The notes beneath the pieces are model-generated. The model made no database searches and was not told the origin of the DNA. It was given only the letters and a program-made list of their open reading frames with translations. From contig JBCCVL010000003.1 in assembly GCA_039195375.1 (NCBI GenBank), forward strand, positions 26,954-90,953: a stretch of 64,000 nt of DNA. Reading direction: 5' to 3'. Each line of letters opens with the position of its first letter. Position 1 is the stretch's first letter. This DNA is from JAHELU01 sp039195375 (GTDB taxonomy: Bacteria; Actinomycetota; Acidimicrobiia; Acidimicrobiales; SZUA-35). A program made the translations under genes and the position numbers. This document shows, one piece after another, positions 25,834 to 34,321 of the stretch.

Positions 25834-26072
25834 CAGAGCTTGCCGACCACGAGGTCGTAGGCGGCACCGACGGTCTCGATGCCCTCCAGCTCCTCCTCCT
25901 CGACGGAGACGTCGAACTCCTCCTCGAGGGCCATCACCAGCTCGACCAGGTCGAGGCTGTCGGCATCGAGGTCTTCGGCGAAACGGGCCTCCTTGGTCAC
26001 CTTGTCGGCATCGACCGACAGGACCTCGACGGCGCACTTCTTGAAGGCATCGAACTTGGCGTCATCACTCAC
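25833..26072 (-). CDS. acpP: Acyl carrier protein AcpP
   Basis: A 79-residue acidic carrier. The phosphopantetheine attachment Ser is in DLDADSLDLVELVMALEEEF. The GTG at 26072 has a consensus AGGAGG 7 nt upstream, among the best ribosome binding sites in the window, and the gene has its own promoter just upstream. Both fit the high demand for ACP. An ATG further upstream (26159) would add unconserved sequence. Confidence 0.95.
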   Translation of the reverse strand: MSDDAKFDAFKKCAVEVLSVDADKVTKEARFAEDLDADSLDLVELVMALEEEFDVSVEEEELEGIETVGAAYDLVVGKL

Positions 26073-26159
26073 GGTCGTTCCTCCTGGAACTCTCTGTTTG
26101 GAAGGTAGTGCAAAGATCTGCACGCTGTTGCGGGAGCCATCGGCCGCAAACAGGGTCAC

Positions 26160-26187
26160 ACGGTAACGGTCGTTGCCCGCCGGTCAA
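26160..26187 (-). promoter_or_regulatory. Internal promoter for acpP-fabF-fabZ
   Basis: On the minus strand, TTGACC (26187-26182), 16 bp, TACCGT (26165-26160). The -35 element overlaps the fabG stop codon. An interrupted palindrome, GTGCA-N6-TGCAC, at 26108-26123 lies in the predicted leader and could be a regulatory site. Confidence 0.5.
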
Positions 26188-26930
26188 AAGCCGCCGCCCA
26201 TGCCGAGGCCGCCGTCGACGGCGAGGGTGTGGCCGGTGACGTACCCGGCCGCCTGCGAGGTCAGGAACTCGATGGCCGCCGCCACCTCGTCGGCCGAGCC
26301 GACCCGACCGACGGGCACGATGCCCGCCATCTGCTCGATCGTGTCGTCGCCGAGGGCGGCGAGCATGTCGGTCTCGATCGGGCCGGGGGCCACGACGTTG
26401 ACCGTGATGCCGCGGGAGGCGAACTCGCGGGCCATCGAGCGCGCCAGCCCGACGAGGCCGGCCTTCGACGCTGCGTAGTTGGCCTGTCCGGCCTGGCCGA
26501 TCGAACCGACGACCGACGACACGAAGACGACCCGACCCCACCGGGCCCGCATCATGCCCTTTGCCGCCCGTTTTGCGGTGCGGAAGGCGCCCGTGAGGTT
26601 GGCATCGACGATGTCGGCGAAGTCGTCGTCGGACATACGCAGCATCAGCATGTCCCTGGTGACCCCGGCGTTGGCGACGACGATCGTCGGCGGGCCGAGC
26701 TCGGCCTCGACCCGGGTGATGGCGGCGTCGACCGACTCGGTCTCGGTGATGTCGCACTCCACCCACAGCAGGCGCTCGTCGAGCTCCTCGGGCTTCGACC
26801 GGGAAGCGACGGCGACCCGGTGGCCACGGTCGGCCAGTCGGCGGGCTGCGGCGAGGCCGATACCCCGGGTCCCGCCGGTCACGAAGGCGACTCGGCCGTG
26901 ATCGTGCTCGTCGGTCGTCTCGTCGGCCAT
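26184..26930 (-). CDS. fabG: 3-oxoacyl-ACP reductase FabG
   Basis: A 248-residue short-chain dehydrogenase that reduces 3-oxoacyl-ACP with NADPH. The cofactor motif VTGGTRGIG is at about residues 17-25; NAG is present; the catalytic Ser-Tyr-Lys is in VSSVVGSIGQAGQANYAASKAG; and the C-terminus has the FabG-like GYVTGHTLAVDGGLGMGGGF. The ATG at 26930 lies 5 nt after the fabH stop, with only a weak ribosome binding site, so it is probably coupled. The N-terminal 12 residues are Asp/Glu/His-rich. Confidence 0.93.
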   Translation of the reverse strand: MADETTDEHDHGRVAFVTGGTRGIGLAAARRLADRGHRVAVASRSKPEELDERLLWVECDITETESVDAAITRVEAELGPPTIVVANAGVTRDMLMLRMSDDDFADIVDANLTGAFRTAKRAAKGMMRARWGRVVFVSSVVGSIGQAGQANYAASKAGLVGLARSMAREFASRGITVNVVAPGPIETDMLAALGDDTIEQMAGIVPVGRVGSADEVAAAIEFLTSQAAGYVTGHTLAVDGGLGMGGGF

Positions 26931-26935
26931 GGACG

Positions 26936-27922
26936 TCAGCCGGCCCAGCGCACGATGGCGCAGGCCCAGGTCATCCCGGCCCCGAAGCCGAGGAACATGA
27001 CGGTCGAGCCCGGCTCGACCCGGTTCTCGCTCAGCGCATGGTCGAGGGCGAGCGGGATCGATGCCGCCGAGGTGTTGCCGGTGCGCTCGAGCACCATCGC
27101 CGTTCGATCCATGTCGAACCCGAGCCGCTTCCAGGCGGCCTCGACGATCCGGATGTTGGCCTGGTGGGGGACGATGAGGTCGATGTCGTCCGCGGTGAGA
27201 CCGGCGGACTCCATCGCCGCCGTCGCCGACCGCTGCATCACGGTCACGGCCTGGCGGAAGACCTCCTTGCCGTCCATCTGCAGCACGTCGCCGTGGTCGG
27301 CATAGAGAATGTGCACGTAGTTGCCGTTCGAGCCCATGTCCCACGACAGGAGCTGACCGGTGCCGGTCTGGTCGCGTTCGACCACCGCGGCGCCGGCCCC
27401 GTTGCCGAACAGGATGCCGGTGCCCCGGTCGTGGTAGTCGGTGATCCGGTCGAGGGTCTCGGCCCCGATGACCAGGATCTTGTCCATGCCCTGGAGCAGG
27501 AGACCGTTGGCGATGATCAGCCCGTAGACCCAGCCAGAGCAGGCGGCCTGCAGGTCGAAGGCGCCGGCGAGGATACCGAGCTCGCGAGCGACCGCCGGGG
27601 CGGTACCGGGGCAGATGTGGTCCGGGCTCGTGGTGGCGAGGATGACCTGATCGATCTCGGACGCGTCGACGCCGGCGTCGGCCAGCGCCCGTTGGGCCGC
27701 CTCGGTCGACAGGCCAGACGTCGAGCCGCCGATCCGCCGCTCCCCGATACCGGTCCGCTCGCGGATCCACTCGTCACTGGTGTCCATCCACGCCGTCAGG
27801 TCGGCGTTGGTCAGCACCTTCTCGGGCAGCGCTGCCCCGATGCCGGAGATCTTGAGACCCCAGGGGCCTCCCATCGGCCGAGGAGGGTGGGCCTCGGCGG
27901 CCCGTGCCGGTTCAGTGGCCAT
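26936..27922 (-). CDS. fabH: 3-oxoacyl-ACP synthase III FabH
   Basis: Initiates fatty-acid synthesis by condensing an acyl-CoA with malonyl-ACP. 328 residues from the ATG at 27922. The Cys-His-Asn triad is visible in DLQAACSGWVYG, PHQANIRI and GNTSAASIP. The N-terminal 20 residues (Ala/Pro-rich) precede the conserved KISGIGAALPEKVLTN. The primer preference (acetyl versus branched) cannot be read from the motifs. It lies 80 bp downstream of fabD. Confidence 0.94.
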   Translation of the reverse strand: MATEPARAAEAHPPRPMGGPWGLKISGIGAALPEKVLTNADLTAWMDTSDEWIRERTGIGERRIGGSTSGLSTEAAQRALADAGVDASEIDQVILATTSPDHICPGTAPAVARELGILAGAFDLQAACSGWVYGLIIANGLLLQGMDKILVIGAETLDRITDYHDRGTGILFGNGAGAAVVERDQTGTGQLLSWDMGSNGNYVHILYADHGDVLQMDGKEVFRQAVTVMQRSATAAMESAGLTADDIDLIVPHQANIRIVEAAWKRLGFDMDRTAMVLERTGNTSAASIPLALDHALSENRVEPGSTVMFLGFGAGMTWACAIVRWAG

Positions 27923-28002
27923 GATGCGCTCGTTCCTCGGGTTCGCTTCGGGTCGTCTGGTCCGTCCCGACCCCGCCACGGTTGGCCGTGCCACGCCGCA
28001 TG

Positions 28003-29196
28003 TCAGGGCATCCCAACACTAGCTGCTCGCAGCCACGCCAACGGCTGTGACGTGGTCACCCGCTCGCCGGCCAGGGCCAGGAGGCCCTCGAGGCTGCCGG
28101 CGAACGCCGAGCGGACGTCCTGCCCGCCGACCGACCCGATCCGCTGACCCCGCTCGATCGGGTCGCCGATGGTCACGCCGTCTGCCGGGGTGAAGGTGCC
28201 GGTCGACGGGCTCACGATGAGCCGTTCGACCGCGTACAGGAGCTCGCCCTCGGCCACACGGCCGGACTGGGAGGCGTGCGACAGGTCCTCCAGGAGGGTG
28301 TCGACGTCACCCGGTGTGTTGATGCCGAGGTTGGTGGCCCCCTTGATCGTGCGCTTGACCATGCCGGTCAGGACGGTGCCGGGCCCGAGTTCGAGGAAGA
28401 CCGTGGAACCGGCCTGGTCGAGGGCGTGCAGCGTCCGCCGCCACTGGACGGGGTTGGTCAGCTGGGCACCGAGCAGGCCGGACCAGTCGGCGTCGGTGTG
28501 GGCCTCGGCGTCGATGTTGGTGAAGACCGGCCGGTTGGCCGGGCGCATCTCGGTCTCCGACAGGGTCTTGCGGAGCCGGTCTCGGGCCGGCGACATGAAC
28601 GGGGTGTGGAAGGCGCCGCCGACCTTGATCGGCATGACCCGCTTGGCTCCGAGGTCCTTGGCCGCGACCCCGGCCCGTTCGAGGTCGTCCGGATCACCGG
28701 CGATGACCACCTGGCCGGGGGCGTTGTAATTGGCCACCCAGACGTCGCCGTCGATGCGGCAGGCCTGGTCGACCTTGTCGTCGTCGAGGCCGAGGACGGC
28801 GGCCATCGTGCCGGGGCGCTCCTCGGCCGCGGCCTGCATCGCCTCCCCCCGCTCGGCAACGAGTTGCACGCCGGCCGAGTAGCTGACCACCCCGGCCGCG
28901 GTCAGGGCCGAGTACTCACCGAGGCTGTGGCCGGCGAGGAACGCCGGCTCGATGCCGATCCGCTCGACGGCATCGAGCACGATCATCGACAGCACGTAGG
29001 TCGACAGCTGCGAGTTGCGGGTTTGGCGCAGTTCTTCGGCGTCGGCGTCGAGCAGCAGGTGCTCGACGTCGCGCCCGGCGGCCTCGGATGCCTCACCGAC
29101 CAGCTCCCACGAGGGGTGGTCCCGCCAGGCCTCACCCATCCCCGGCGCCTGTGAACCTTGGCCGGGAAGCGTGAACGCAATCATCACCTGAGTCAT
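28003..29196 (-). CDS. fabD: Malonyl-CoA:ACP transacylase FabD with C-terminal lipoyl-like domain
   Basis: Transfers malonyl from CoA to ACP. Residues 1 to about 310 are a standard FabD: LPGQGSQAPGMG, the nucleophile GHSLGEYSAL, an Arg in VAERGEAM and the catalytic His in GGAFHTPFM. Unusually, about 80 further residues follow. The last 60 (VSPSTGTFTPADG, IERGQRIGSVGGQ, AFAGSLEGLLALAGERV and PLAWLR) read as a biotinyl/lipoyl barrel-sandwich with its two half-repeats, but the hairpin that would hold the modified lysine is GGQDVRS, with no Lys. The ATG at 29196 is chosen; ATG at 29184 is possible. First gene of the fab cluster. Confidence 0.92.
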   Translation of the reverse strand: MTQVMIAFTLPGQGSQAPGMGEAWRDHPSWELVGEASEAAGRDVEHLLLDADAEELRQTRNSQLSTYVLSMIVLDAVERIGIEPAFLAGHSLGEYSALTAAGVVSYSAGVQLVAERGEAMQAAAEERPGTMAAVLGLDDDKVDQACRIDGDVWVANYNAPGQVVIAGDPDDLERAGVAAKDLGAKRVMPIKVGGAFHTPFMSPARDRLRKTLSETEMRPANRPVFTNIDAEAHTDADWSGLLGAQLTNPVQWRRTLHALDQAGSTVFLELGPGTVLTGMVKRTIKGATNLGINTPGDVDTLLEDLSHASQSGRVAEGELLYAVERLIVSPSTGTFTPADGVTIGDPIERGQRIGSVGGQDVRSAFAGSLEGLLALAGERVTTSQPLAWLRAASVGMP

Positions 29197-29363
29197 TACT
29201 CTGCTCTGACCTGTCCGGGGGCCAGAACGTTTCACCTCCCGGTCCTTCGACGATCCAGGATCGGGATCGATACATCGGGCTCGGCGATGTTGGCGCCGGG
29301 CCCGGCGGCCCGCCGGCGTCGGGCGGGCCCGCTCGGCATCCTCATCGGCGATTGGCGAGGCGC

Positions 29364-29369
29364 TATGGT
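29364..29369 (+). promoter_or_regulatory. -10 box of the tRNA-Leu gene
   Basis: TATGGT, ending 9 nt before the first base of the mature tRNA; no clear -35 is recognisable 17 bp upstream. Confidence 0.45.
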
Positions 29370-29378
29370 TGAGTGCTC

Positions 29379-29464
<86 letters not shown>

Positions 29465-29567
29465 CATCCGCACTGCACCGCCGACCTCGGTTGGCCCGGC
29501 GGCGCGCCCAGGCGGTCAACGCCCGCCACGACGTACGTTTCCCACACCCCGGCCCGAGGGGCACACG

Positions 29568-29873
29568 ATGTTCCGGTCCTCCCTGGAGAAGAGCCTGATC
29601 GAGAAGAAGCTGACGGCGCTGTCACGCGAGCTGCAGACGTTGAGGAACGAGCTCGGGGTCGTGGAGGAGCAGTTGATCCAGGTCGCCGACGAAGCCGAGA
29701 GCTCGCGGCTGCGGTCGCTGGTCTCCGAGACGCCACAGGCCGTGCACGAGGAGCGGGAGGCCGCGAAGGCGGTCGCCGCGGTCCGCCGTGACCGCGACGC
29801 CAAGCTGAAGCGGCTCGAGAAGCTCGAACGCAAGCAGGACGACCTGCTCGACCGGCTGACCGAGGCCCGATGA
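29568..29873 (+). CDS. Coiled-coil protein of unknown function
   Basis: A 101-residue, almost entirely helical protein, rich in Leu, Glu, Lys and Arg (LIEKKLTALSRELQTLRNEL, then KLKRLEKLERKQDDLLDRL). It lacks a signal or membrane segment and looks like a cytoplasmic coiled coil. ATG 29568 has GAGGGG about 8 nt upstream. It sits between tRNA-Leu and pdtaR, 85 bp upstream of the latter. No function can be assigned. Confidence 0.75.
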   Translation: MFRSSLEKSLIEKKLTALSRELQTLRNELGVVEEQLIQVADEAESSRLRSLVSETPQAVHEEREAAKAVAAVRRDRDAKLKRLEKLERKQDDLLDRLTEAR

Positions 29874-29958
29874 GCGGAACGGCGCCGACGAATCCGATCG
29901 CCGACCGTCCGACCACCGGTGGACGAACGGCGAGCCTGCGACCCCGGGAGGTCGAACG

Positions 29959-30549
29959 ATGAGTGTCACCTCACCGCCGGTGCGGGTCGTGATCGCCGAG
30001 GACGAGCCCCTGATCCGCCTCGACCTGCGCGAGTCGCTCGAGGAGGAGGGCTACGAGGTCGTCGGCGAGGCGGGCGACGGTGCCGAGGCCGTCGCCCTGG
30101 TCCGCGAGTTGCGGCCGGACGTCGCCATCCTCGACATCAAGATGCCTGGCGTCGACGGCCTGGCCGCGGCCCGTGACATCGTCGGCGAGCGACTCGCCGC
30201 CGTCGTCGTCCTCACGGCGTTCTCCCAGCGGGAGCTGATCGAGCAGGCCCGTGACGCCGGTGCGCTGCAGTACCTGGTCAAGCCGTTCGAGCGCCGGGAG
30301 CTGGTGCCGGCGATCGAGCTGTCGATCGCCCGCTTCCGAGAGCTGGTTGCGCTGTCTGACCAGGCCGAGGCGCTGACCGAGCAGTTGGAGACCCGCAAGG
30401 TCGTCGACCGGGCCAAGGGCAAGCTGATGGATGGCCACGGCATGAGCGAGCAGGACGCGTTCCGTTTCCTGCAGACCACGGCGATGGGCTCGCGCTCGTC
30501 GATGCGGGAGGTGGCCGAGAAGGTCATCGCCGACGAGCTCACGCCCTGA
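29959..30549 (+). CDS. pdtaR: ANTAR-domain response regulator PdtaR
   Basis: A 196-residue transcription antitermination regulator. The receiver domain has VIAEDEPLIR, the phospho-acceptor in VAILDIKMPG and VKPFERRE (Lys). The C-terminal ANTAR RNA-binding three-helix domain (about 130-190) has TRKVVDRAKGKLMDGHGMSEQDAFRFLQTTAM. The partner kinase PdtaS is not in the window. Placement just upstream of polA matches Mycobacterium and other actinobacteria. GGAGG lies 9 nt before the ATG. Confidence 0.9.
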   Translation: MSVTSPPVRVVIAEDEPLIRLDLRESLEEEGYEVVGEAGDGAEAVALVRELRPDVAILDIKMPGVDGLAAARDIVGERLAAVVVLTAFSQRELIEQARDAGALQYLVKPFERRELVPAIELSIARFRELVALSDQAEALTEQLETRKVVDRAKGKLMDGHGMSEQDAFRFLQTTAMGSRSSMREVAEKVIADELTP

Positions 30550-30650
30550 GCCGCCGGCGACGACGGCCTCCGACAGCCTGGCCGGCGACCGGAGACACGG
30601 CCTGTCGTTGCTCGGCCAGCGAAGGCACCGGCGGTGTCGGTGCGGGGGAG

Positions 30651-30656
30651 TAGGCT
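30651..30656 (+). promoter_or_regulatory. -10 box for leaderless polA transcript
   Basis: TAGGCT, 7 nt before the GTG at 30664. The spacing supports that start over the earlier GTG at 30634, which lies upstream of the box. Confidence 0.45.
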
Positions 30657-30663
30657 CGGTCGT

Positions 30664-33387
30664 GTGCCGACGCTGATGCTGATCGATGGCAACTCGCTGA
30701 CCTATCGGGCCTTCCACGCGCTGCCCCAGGACCTGGCCACCGCTTCCGGGCAGGTCACCAACGCGGTCTTCGGCTTCACGTCGATGCTGATCAACCTGGT
30801 CCGTGACCACAAGCCCGATGGCCTGGTCGTGGCCTTCGACCGTCCCGAGCCGACGTTCCGTCACGAGCGGGTCGACACCTACAAGGCCAACCGGTCCGCT
30901 GCGCCCGACATCCTCCGGCAGCAGATGGGCCTGGTCCGCGAGGTGCTCGAGACACTGCGCCTGCCCCAGGTCGAGCTGGCCGGCGTCGAGGCCGACGACA
31001 TCCTCGCCACCCTGGCGGTACAGGGCGAGGCGGAGGGGCTCGACGTGCTCGTCGTCACCGGCGACCGCGACAGCTTCCAGCTGGTCCGCGATCCCCACAT
31101 CAAGGTCGTCTACAACAAGCGCGGCGTCAGCGACTACGCGGTCTACGACGAGGCGGGCATCGAGGAGCGCACCGGCGTGCCCCCGTCGAAGTACGTCCTG
31201 TACGCCGCGCTGCGGGGTGACAACTCCGACAACCTGCCCGGCGTCCCCGGCGTCGGGGAGAAGACGGCGGCCAAGCTGATCAACACCTACGGCGACCTGG
31301 ACGGCCTGTTCGCCGCAGTCGACGAGCAGACCCCGAAGCTGCGGGAGAACCTGGCCGCCAACGAGACCCAGGTCCGGGTCAACGCCGAGGTCATGGAGCT
31401 CCTGCGTGACGTCGAGCTCGACGCCGGCGTCGGTGACTTCATCGGCATCGAGCCATACGACGCCGAGGAGGTCAAGAAGCTCTTCGACTTCCTCGAATTC
31501 CGCACACTGCTGACCCGCCTGGAGGAGGCGTTCGCCCCCGGCGAGGCCGACCGCTCCGAGCTGCCCGAACTGGCGATCGCCCTGTCGAGCGCCACCGACG
31601 CGGCCGAGGCGGTTGCGGCGCTGACCGGACTGGCCGACGGCGACGGGCCGATCGCCGTCGCCGCCGAGCTGAGCGATGCCGAGTCGACCGGCGACGGGGG
31701 CGATGACGGCTCGGGCCCCCAGGTGACCGGGCTCGGCCTGGTCGGCGACGCCGTGACCGATGACGGTGCCCCGGTGCCGGCGGTGTGGCTCGACCGGTCG
31801 CTGCTGACCGAGGCCCCCGTGGCGGCCGAGCTGACCCGGCTGCTCGGCCAGGACGGCCGTGGCATGGTCGCCCATGACGCCAAGCCCCTCCTGCGGGCCC
31901 TGCTGGCGGCCGGGGCCCCGGTGCCGGCGCTGCGGTTCGACACCTCGCTCGCCGGCTACCTGCTCGACCCGGCCGGCAACTCCTACACGCTCGAGGACCT
32001 CGTCCCCACCTACGGGACCTTCCGCCTGCCCGGCCGTGAGACCCCGCCCGAGGGTCAGTTGGACTTCGGCGAGGAGACGATCACCCCGGCCGAGCGGGCC
32101 GGGCTCGACGCCGCCGCCGTCGCTGCGCTCGCCCCGGTCCTGGCGGCCGAGATCGAGTCGAGCGGATTGACGAAGCTCAACGACGAGGTCGAGGTCCCGC
32201 TGGTCACGGTGCTGGCCCGCATGGAGCACGTCGGGGTCGGGGTCGACGAACCCGAACTGGAGCGGCTCAACGCCGACATGACGGCCGAGGCCGAGGCGCT
32301 GGCGGCCCAGATCCACGAAGACGCCGGCGAGGAGTTCAACGTGAACTCCACCAAGAAACTTCGCGAGATCCTCTTCGACCGCCTCGGCCTCAAACCCCAG
32401 AAGCGGACCAAGACCGGCTACTCGACCGATCAGGCCACGCTGGAGAAGCTGGCCGGCGAGCACCCGATCGTCGACCACCTGCTCCGCTATCGCGAGGTCG
32501 AGAAGCTGCGCTCGACGTACGGCCAGTCGCTGCTCGACGCCGTGGCCGACGACGGCCGGATCCACGCGACGTTCAATCAGACCGTGGCCCGCACCGGCCG
32601 GCTGTCGTCGGAGAACCCCAACCTCCACAACATCCCGGTCAGGACCGAGCTGGGCCGTAGCTTCCGCAAGGCGTTCGTCCCCGGTGCCGGTCGGACCCTG
32701 CTGGTGGCGGACTACAACCAGATCGAGCTCCGCTGTATCGCCCACCTGGCCGAGGACCCCGGCCTCATCGGGGCGTTCACGGCCGGCGACGACATCCACT
32801 CGATGACCGCGGCCCGGATCTTCGACGTCGACGCCGGCGAGGTCACCATCGAGCAGCGGAGCAAGTCGAAGATGGTGTCCTACGGACTGGCCTACGGGAT
32901 GGAGGCGTACGGGCTGGGGCAGCGGCTCGGTATCCCGACATCGGAAGCCAAGGAGATCCTCGACGCCTACTTCGAGAGTTTCCCCGCCGTGCGGGAGTAC
33001 ATGGACACCACGGTCACCGAAGCCCGCAACCGGGGGTACACCGAGACCCTGTTCGGCCGGCGGCGCTCGATCCCCGAGCTGATGAGCGACAACCGCAACC
33101 TCCGCCAGGCGGGGGAGCGGCAGGCGATGAACGCGGGAATCCAGGGGCTGGCAGCCGACATCTTCAAGGTGGCCCTCGTCCGCCTCGACCGCGCACTGGC
33201 CGAGTCGGAGCATGGCAGCGAGGTCGTCCTCCAGGTCCACGACGAGGTGATCCTCGAGGTCCCGGACGGCGAGATCGAACCCGTCCGGGAGCTGGTCGTC
33301 GGCCAGATGCAGGGGGCGTTCGAGCTGAAGGTCCCGCTCGAGGTCAACCTCGCCGTCGGCCAGACCTGGGCTGACGCCAAGGACTAG
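30664..33387 (+). CDS. polA: DNA polymerase I
   Basis: A 907-residue repair and Okazaki-fragment polymerase. The 5'-nuclease domain (about 1-300) is complete, with LMLIDGNSLTYRAFHAL, LAGVEADDILAT, GDNSDNLPGVPGVGEKTAAKLI. The middle 3'-5' exonuclease-like domain lacks the expected DxE motif (AVAAELSD in place of it), so proofreading is probably absent, as in other actinobacteria. The polymerase domain has motif A VADYNQIELR (Asp near 683), O helix SKSKMVSYGLAYGM with Tyr near 740, and motif C VHDE (about 859). Tyr, rather than the Phe of E. coli, is the dideoxynucleotide-accepting form also known in M. tuberculosis Pol I. Confidence 0.96.
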   Translation: MPTLMLIDGNSLTYRAFHALPQDLATASGQVTNAVFGFTSMLINLVRDHKPDGLVVAFDRPEPTFRHERVDTYKANRSAAPDILRQQMGLVREVLETLRLPQVELAGVEADDILATLAVQGEAEGLDVLVVTGDRDSFQLVRDPHIKVVYNKRGVSDYAVYDEAGIEERTGVPPSKYVLYAALRGDNSDNLPGVPGVGEKTAAKLINTYGDLDGLFAAVDEQTPKLRENLAANETQVRVNAEVMELLRDVELDAGVGDFIGIEPYDAEEVKKLFDFLEFRTLLTRLEEAFAPGEADRSELPELAIALSSATDAAEAVAALTGLADGDGPIAVAAELSDAESTGDGGDDGSGPQVTGLGLVGDAVTDDGAPVPAVWLDRSLLTEAPVAAELTRLLGQDGRGMVAHDAKPLLRALLAAGAPVPALRFDTSLAGYLLDPAGNSYTLEDLVPTYGTFRLPGRETPPEGQLDFGEETITPAERAGLDAAAVAALAPVLAAEIESSGLTKLNDEVEVPLVTVLARMEHVGVGVDEPELERLNADMTAEAEALAAQIHEDAGEEFNVNSTKKLREILFDRLGLKPQKRTKTGYSTDQATLEKLAGEHPIVDHLLRYREVEKLRSTYGQSLLDAVADDGRIHATFNQTVARTGRLSSENPNLHNIPVRTELGRSFRKAFVPGAGRTLLVADYNQIELRCIAHLAEDPGLIGAFTAGDDIHSMTAARIFDVDAGEVTIEQRSKSKMVSYGLAYGMEAYGLGQRLGIPTSEAKEILDAYFESFPAVREYMDTTVTEARNRGYTETLFGRRRSIPELMSDNRNLRQAGERQAMNAGIQGLAADIFKVALVRLDRALAESEHGSEVVLQVHDEVILEVPDGEIEPVRELVVGQMQGAFELKVPLEVNLAVGQTWADAKD

Positions 33388-33407
33388 CCCGAACCGCGCA
33401 CATCGGC

Positions 33408-34187
33408 GTGACCGGACACGGGCACTCCCACTGGTTCGAGCCGCTGGCCGAGCACCTCGGCGAGGCGTACCTCCGCTATTCGTTCACCCGGGGCACCGTC
33501 GGTGAGGTCGACGCCGTCGTCGAGCTGGCCGGCCTCGATGCGGCGAGCTCGGTCCTCGACGTCGGCTGTGGCCCCGGCCGTCACGCGCTGGAGCTGGCCC
33601 GTCGGGGCCACCCGGTCGTCGGGCTCGACATCAGTCGGCGGTTCGTCGAGCTGGCGCGGCGATCGGCCGCTGACGAGGGCCTCGACGGGGCCACGTTCGA
33701 GGTGGCCGACGCCAGGCGACTCGACGAGCGGGACGACCTGGCCGGCCGCTTCGGCCTGGTGCTGTCGCTCTGCCAGGGGGCGTTCGGGCTGACGGCCGGC
33801 CCGGGGGCCGACGCCGACCTGCTCCCGGCGATGGAGCTCGACGAGCCGGTGCTCGCCGGCATGGCCAGGGCCGCTCGCCCGGGGGGCACGGTCGTGGTGT
33901 CGGCCTTCTCCGCCTACTTCCAGCTCCGCCATCAGGAAGACCACGACCGCTTCGATGCCGAGCTCGGCGTCAACGAGGAGCCCACATCGGTCCGCAACCC
34001 CGCAGGGGACGTGCGCGACGCCCGCCTCTGGACCACCTGCTACACCCCACGCGAGCTGCGATTGTTGGCCAGGACGGTCGGTCTGGAGCCGGTTTCGGTC
34101 AGCGGCGTGACCCCCGGCCGATACCGGCCGGCCCCGCCCGGCATCGACACGCCGGAATTCCTGCTGGTGGCCCGCCGCAGAGCGTGA
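33408..34187 (+). CDS. Class I SAM-dependent methyltransferase
   Basis: A 259-residue methyltransferase with motif I VLDVGCGPGRHALELARRGHPVVGLDIS (about 48-75) and post-I EVADARRLDERDDL. The C-terminal half has GGTVVVSAFSAYFQLRH and a Phe/Leu-rich strand region. It begins 20 bp after polA and is probably co-transcribed with it. The substrate is unknown. The N-terminus (MTGHGHSHWFEPLAEHLG) is His-rich. Confidence 0.8.
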   Translation: MTGHGHSHWFEPLAEHLGEAYLRYSFTRGTVGEVDAVVELAGLDAASSVLDVGCGPGRHALELARRGHPVVGLDISRRFVELARRSAADEGLDGATFEVADARRLDERDDLAGRFGLVLSLCQGAFGLTAGPGADADLLPAMELDEPVLAGMARAARPGGTVVVSAFSAYFQLRHQEDHDRFDAELGVNEEPTSVRNPAGDVRDARLWTTCYTPRELRLLARTVGLEPVSVSGVTPGRYRPAPPGIDTPEFLLVARRRA

Positions 34188-34217
34188 CACCAGGGCGGGT
34201 TTGCCCAGCGACAGGGA

Positions 34218-34321
34218 TACGCTTGAGCGTGGTCGGGAAAGTCCCGCCCCCTTTTGCTGTCCTCGTTCCACACGGGTCCGATGGGTCAGTCGAGAGGCGT
34301 TGAGAAAGCGTTTCCCCTTCC
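34218..34321 (+). promoter_or_regulatory. Putative rpsA promoter and leader
   Basis: A GGGATACGCT element (-10 TACGCT at 34218-34223) without a recognisable -35 is followed by a leader of about 95 nt. It contains a small hairpin CGGGA-aag-TCCCG (34234-34246), then a C/T run CCCCCTTTT, which could act as a weak attenuator. The bases directly before the rpsA GTG are pyrimidine-rich with no ribosome binding site. Confidence 0.35.

Noticed and set aside
26184..27770. A single 528-residue protein covering fabG and the fabH region
   Set aside because: The upstream half is an out-of-frame reading of fabH, and the FabG fold begins at 26930.
29971..33240. A 1089-codon open frame antisense to polA
   Set aside because: Its translation is low-complexity (Gly/Val/Asp/Arg-rich) and is the mirror of GC-biased polA codons; polA has complete motifs.
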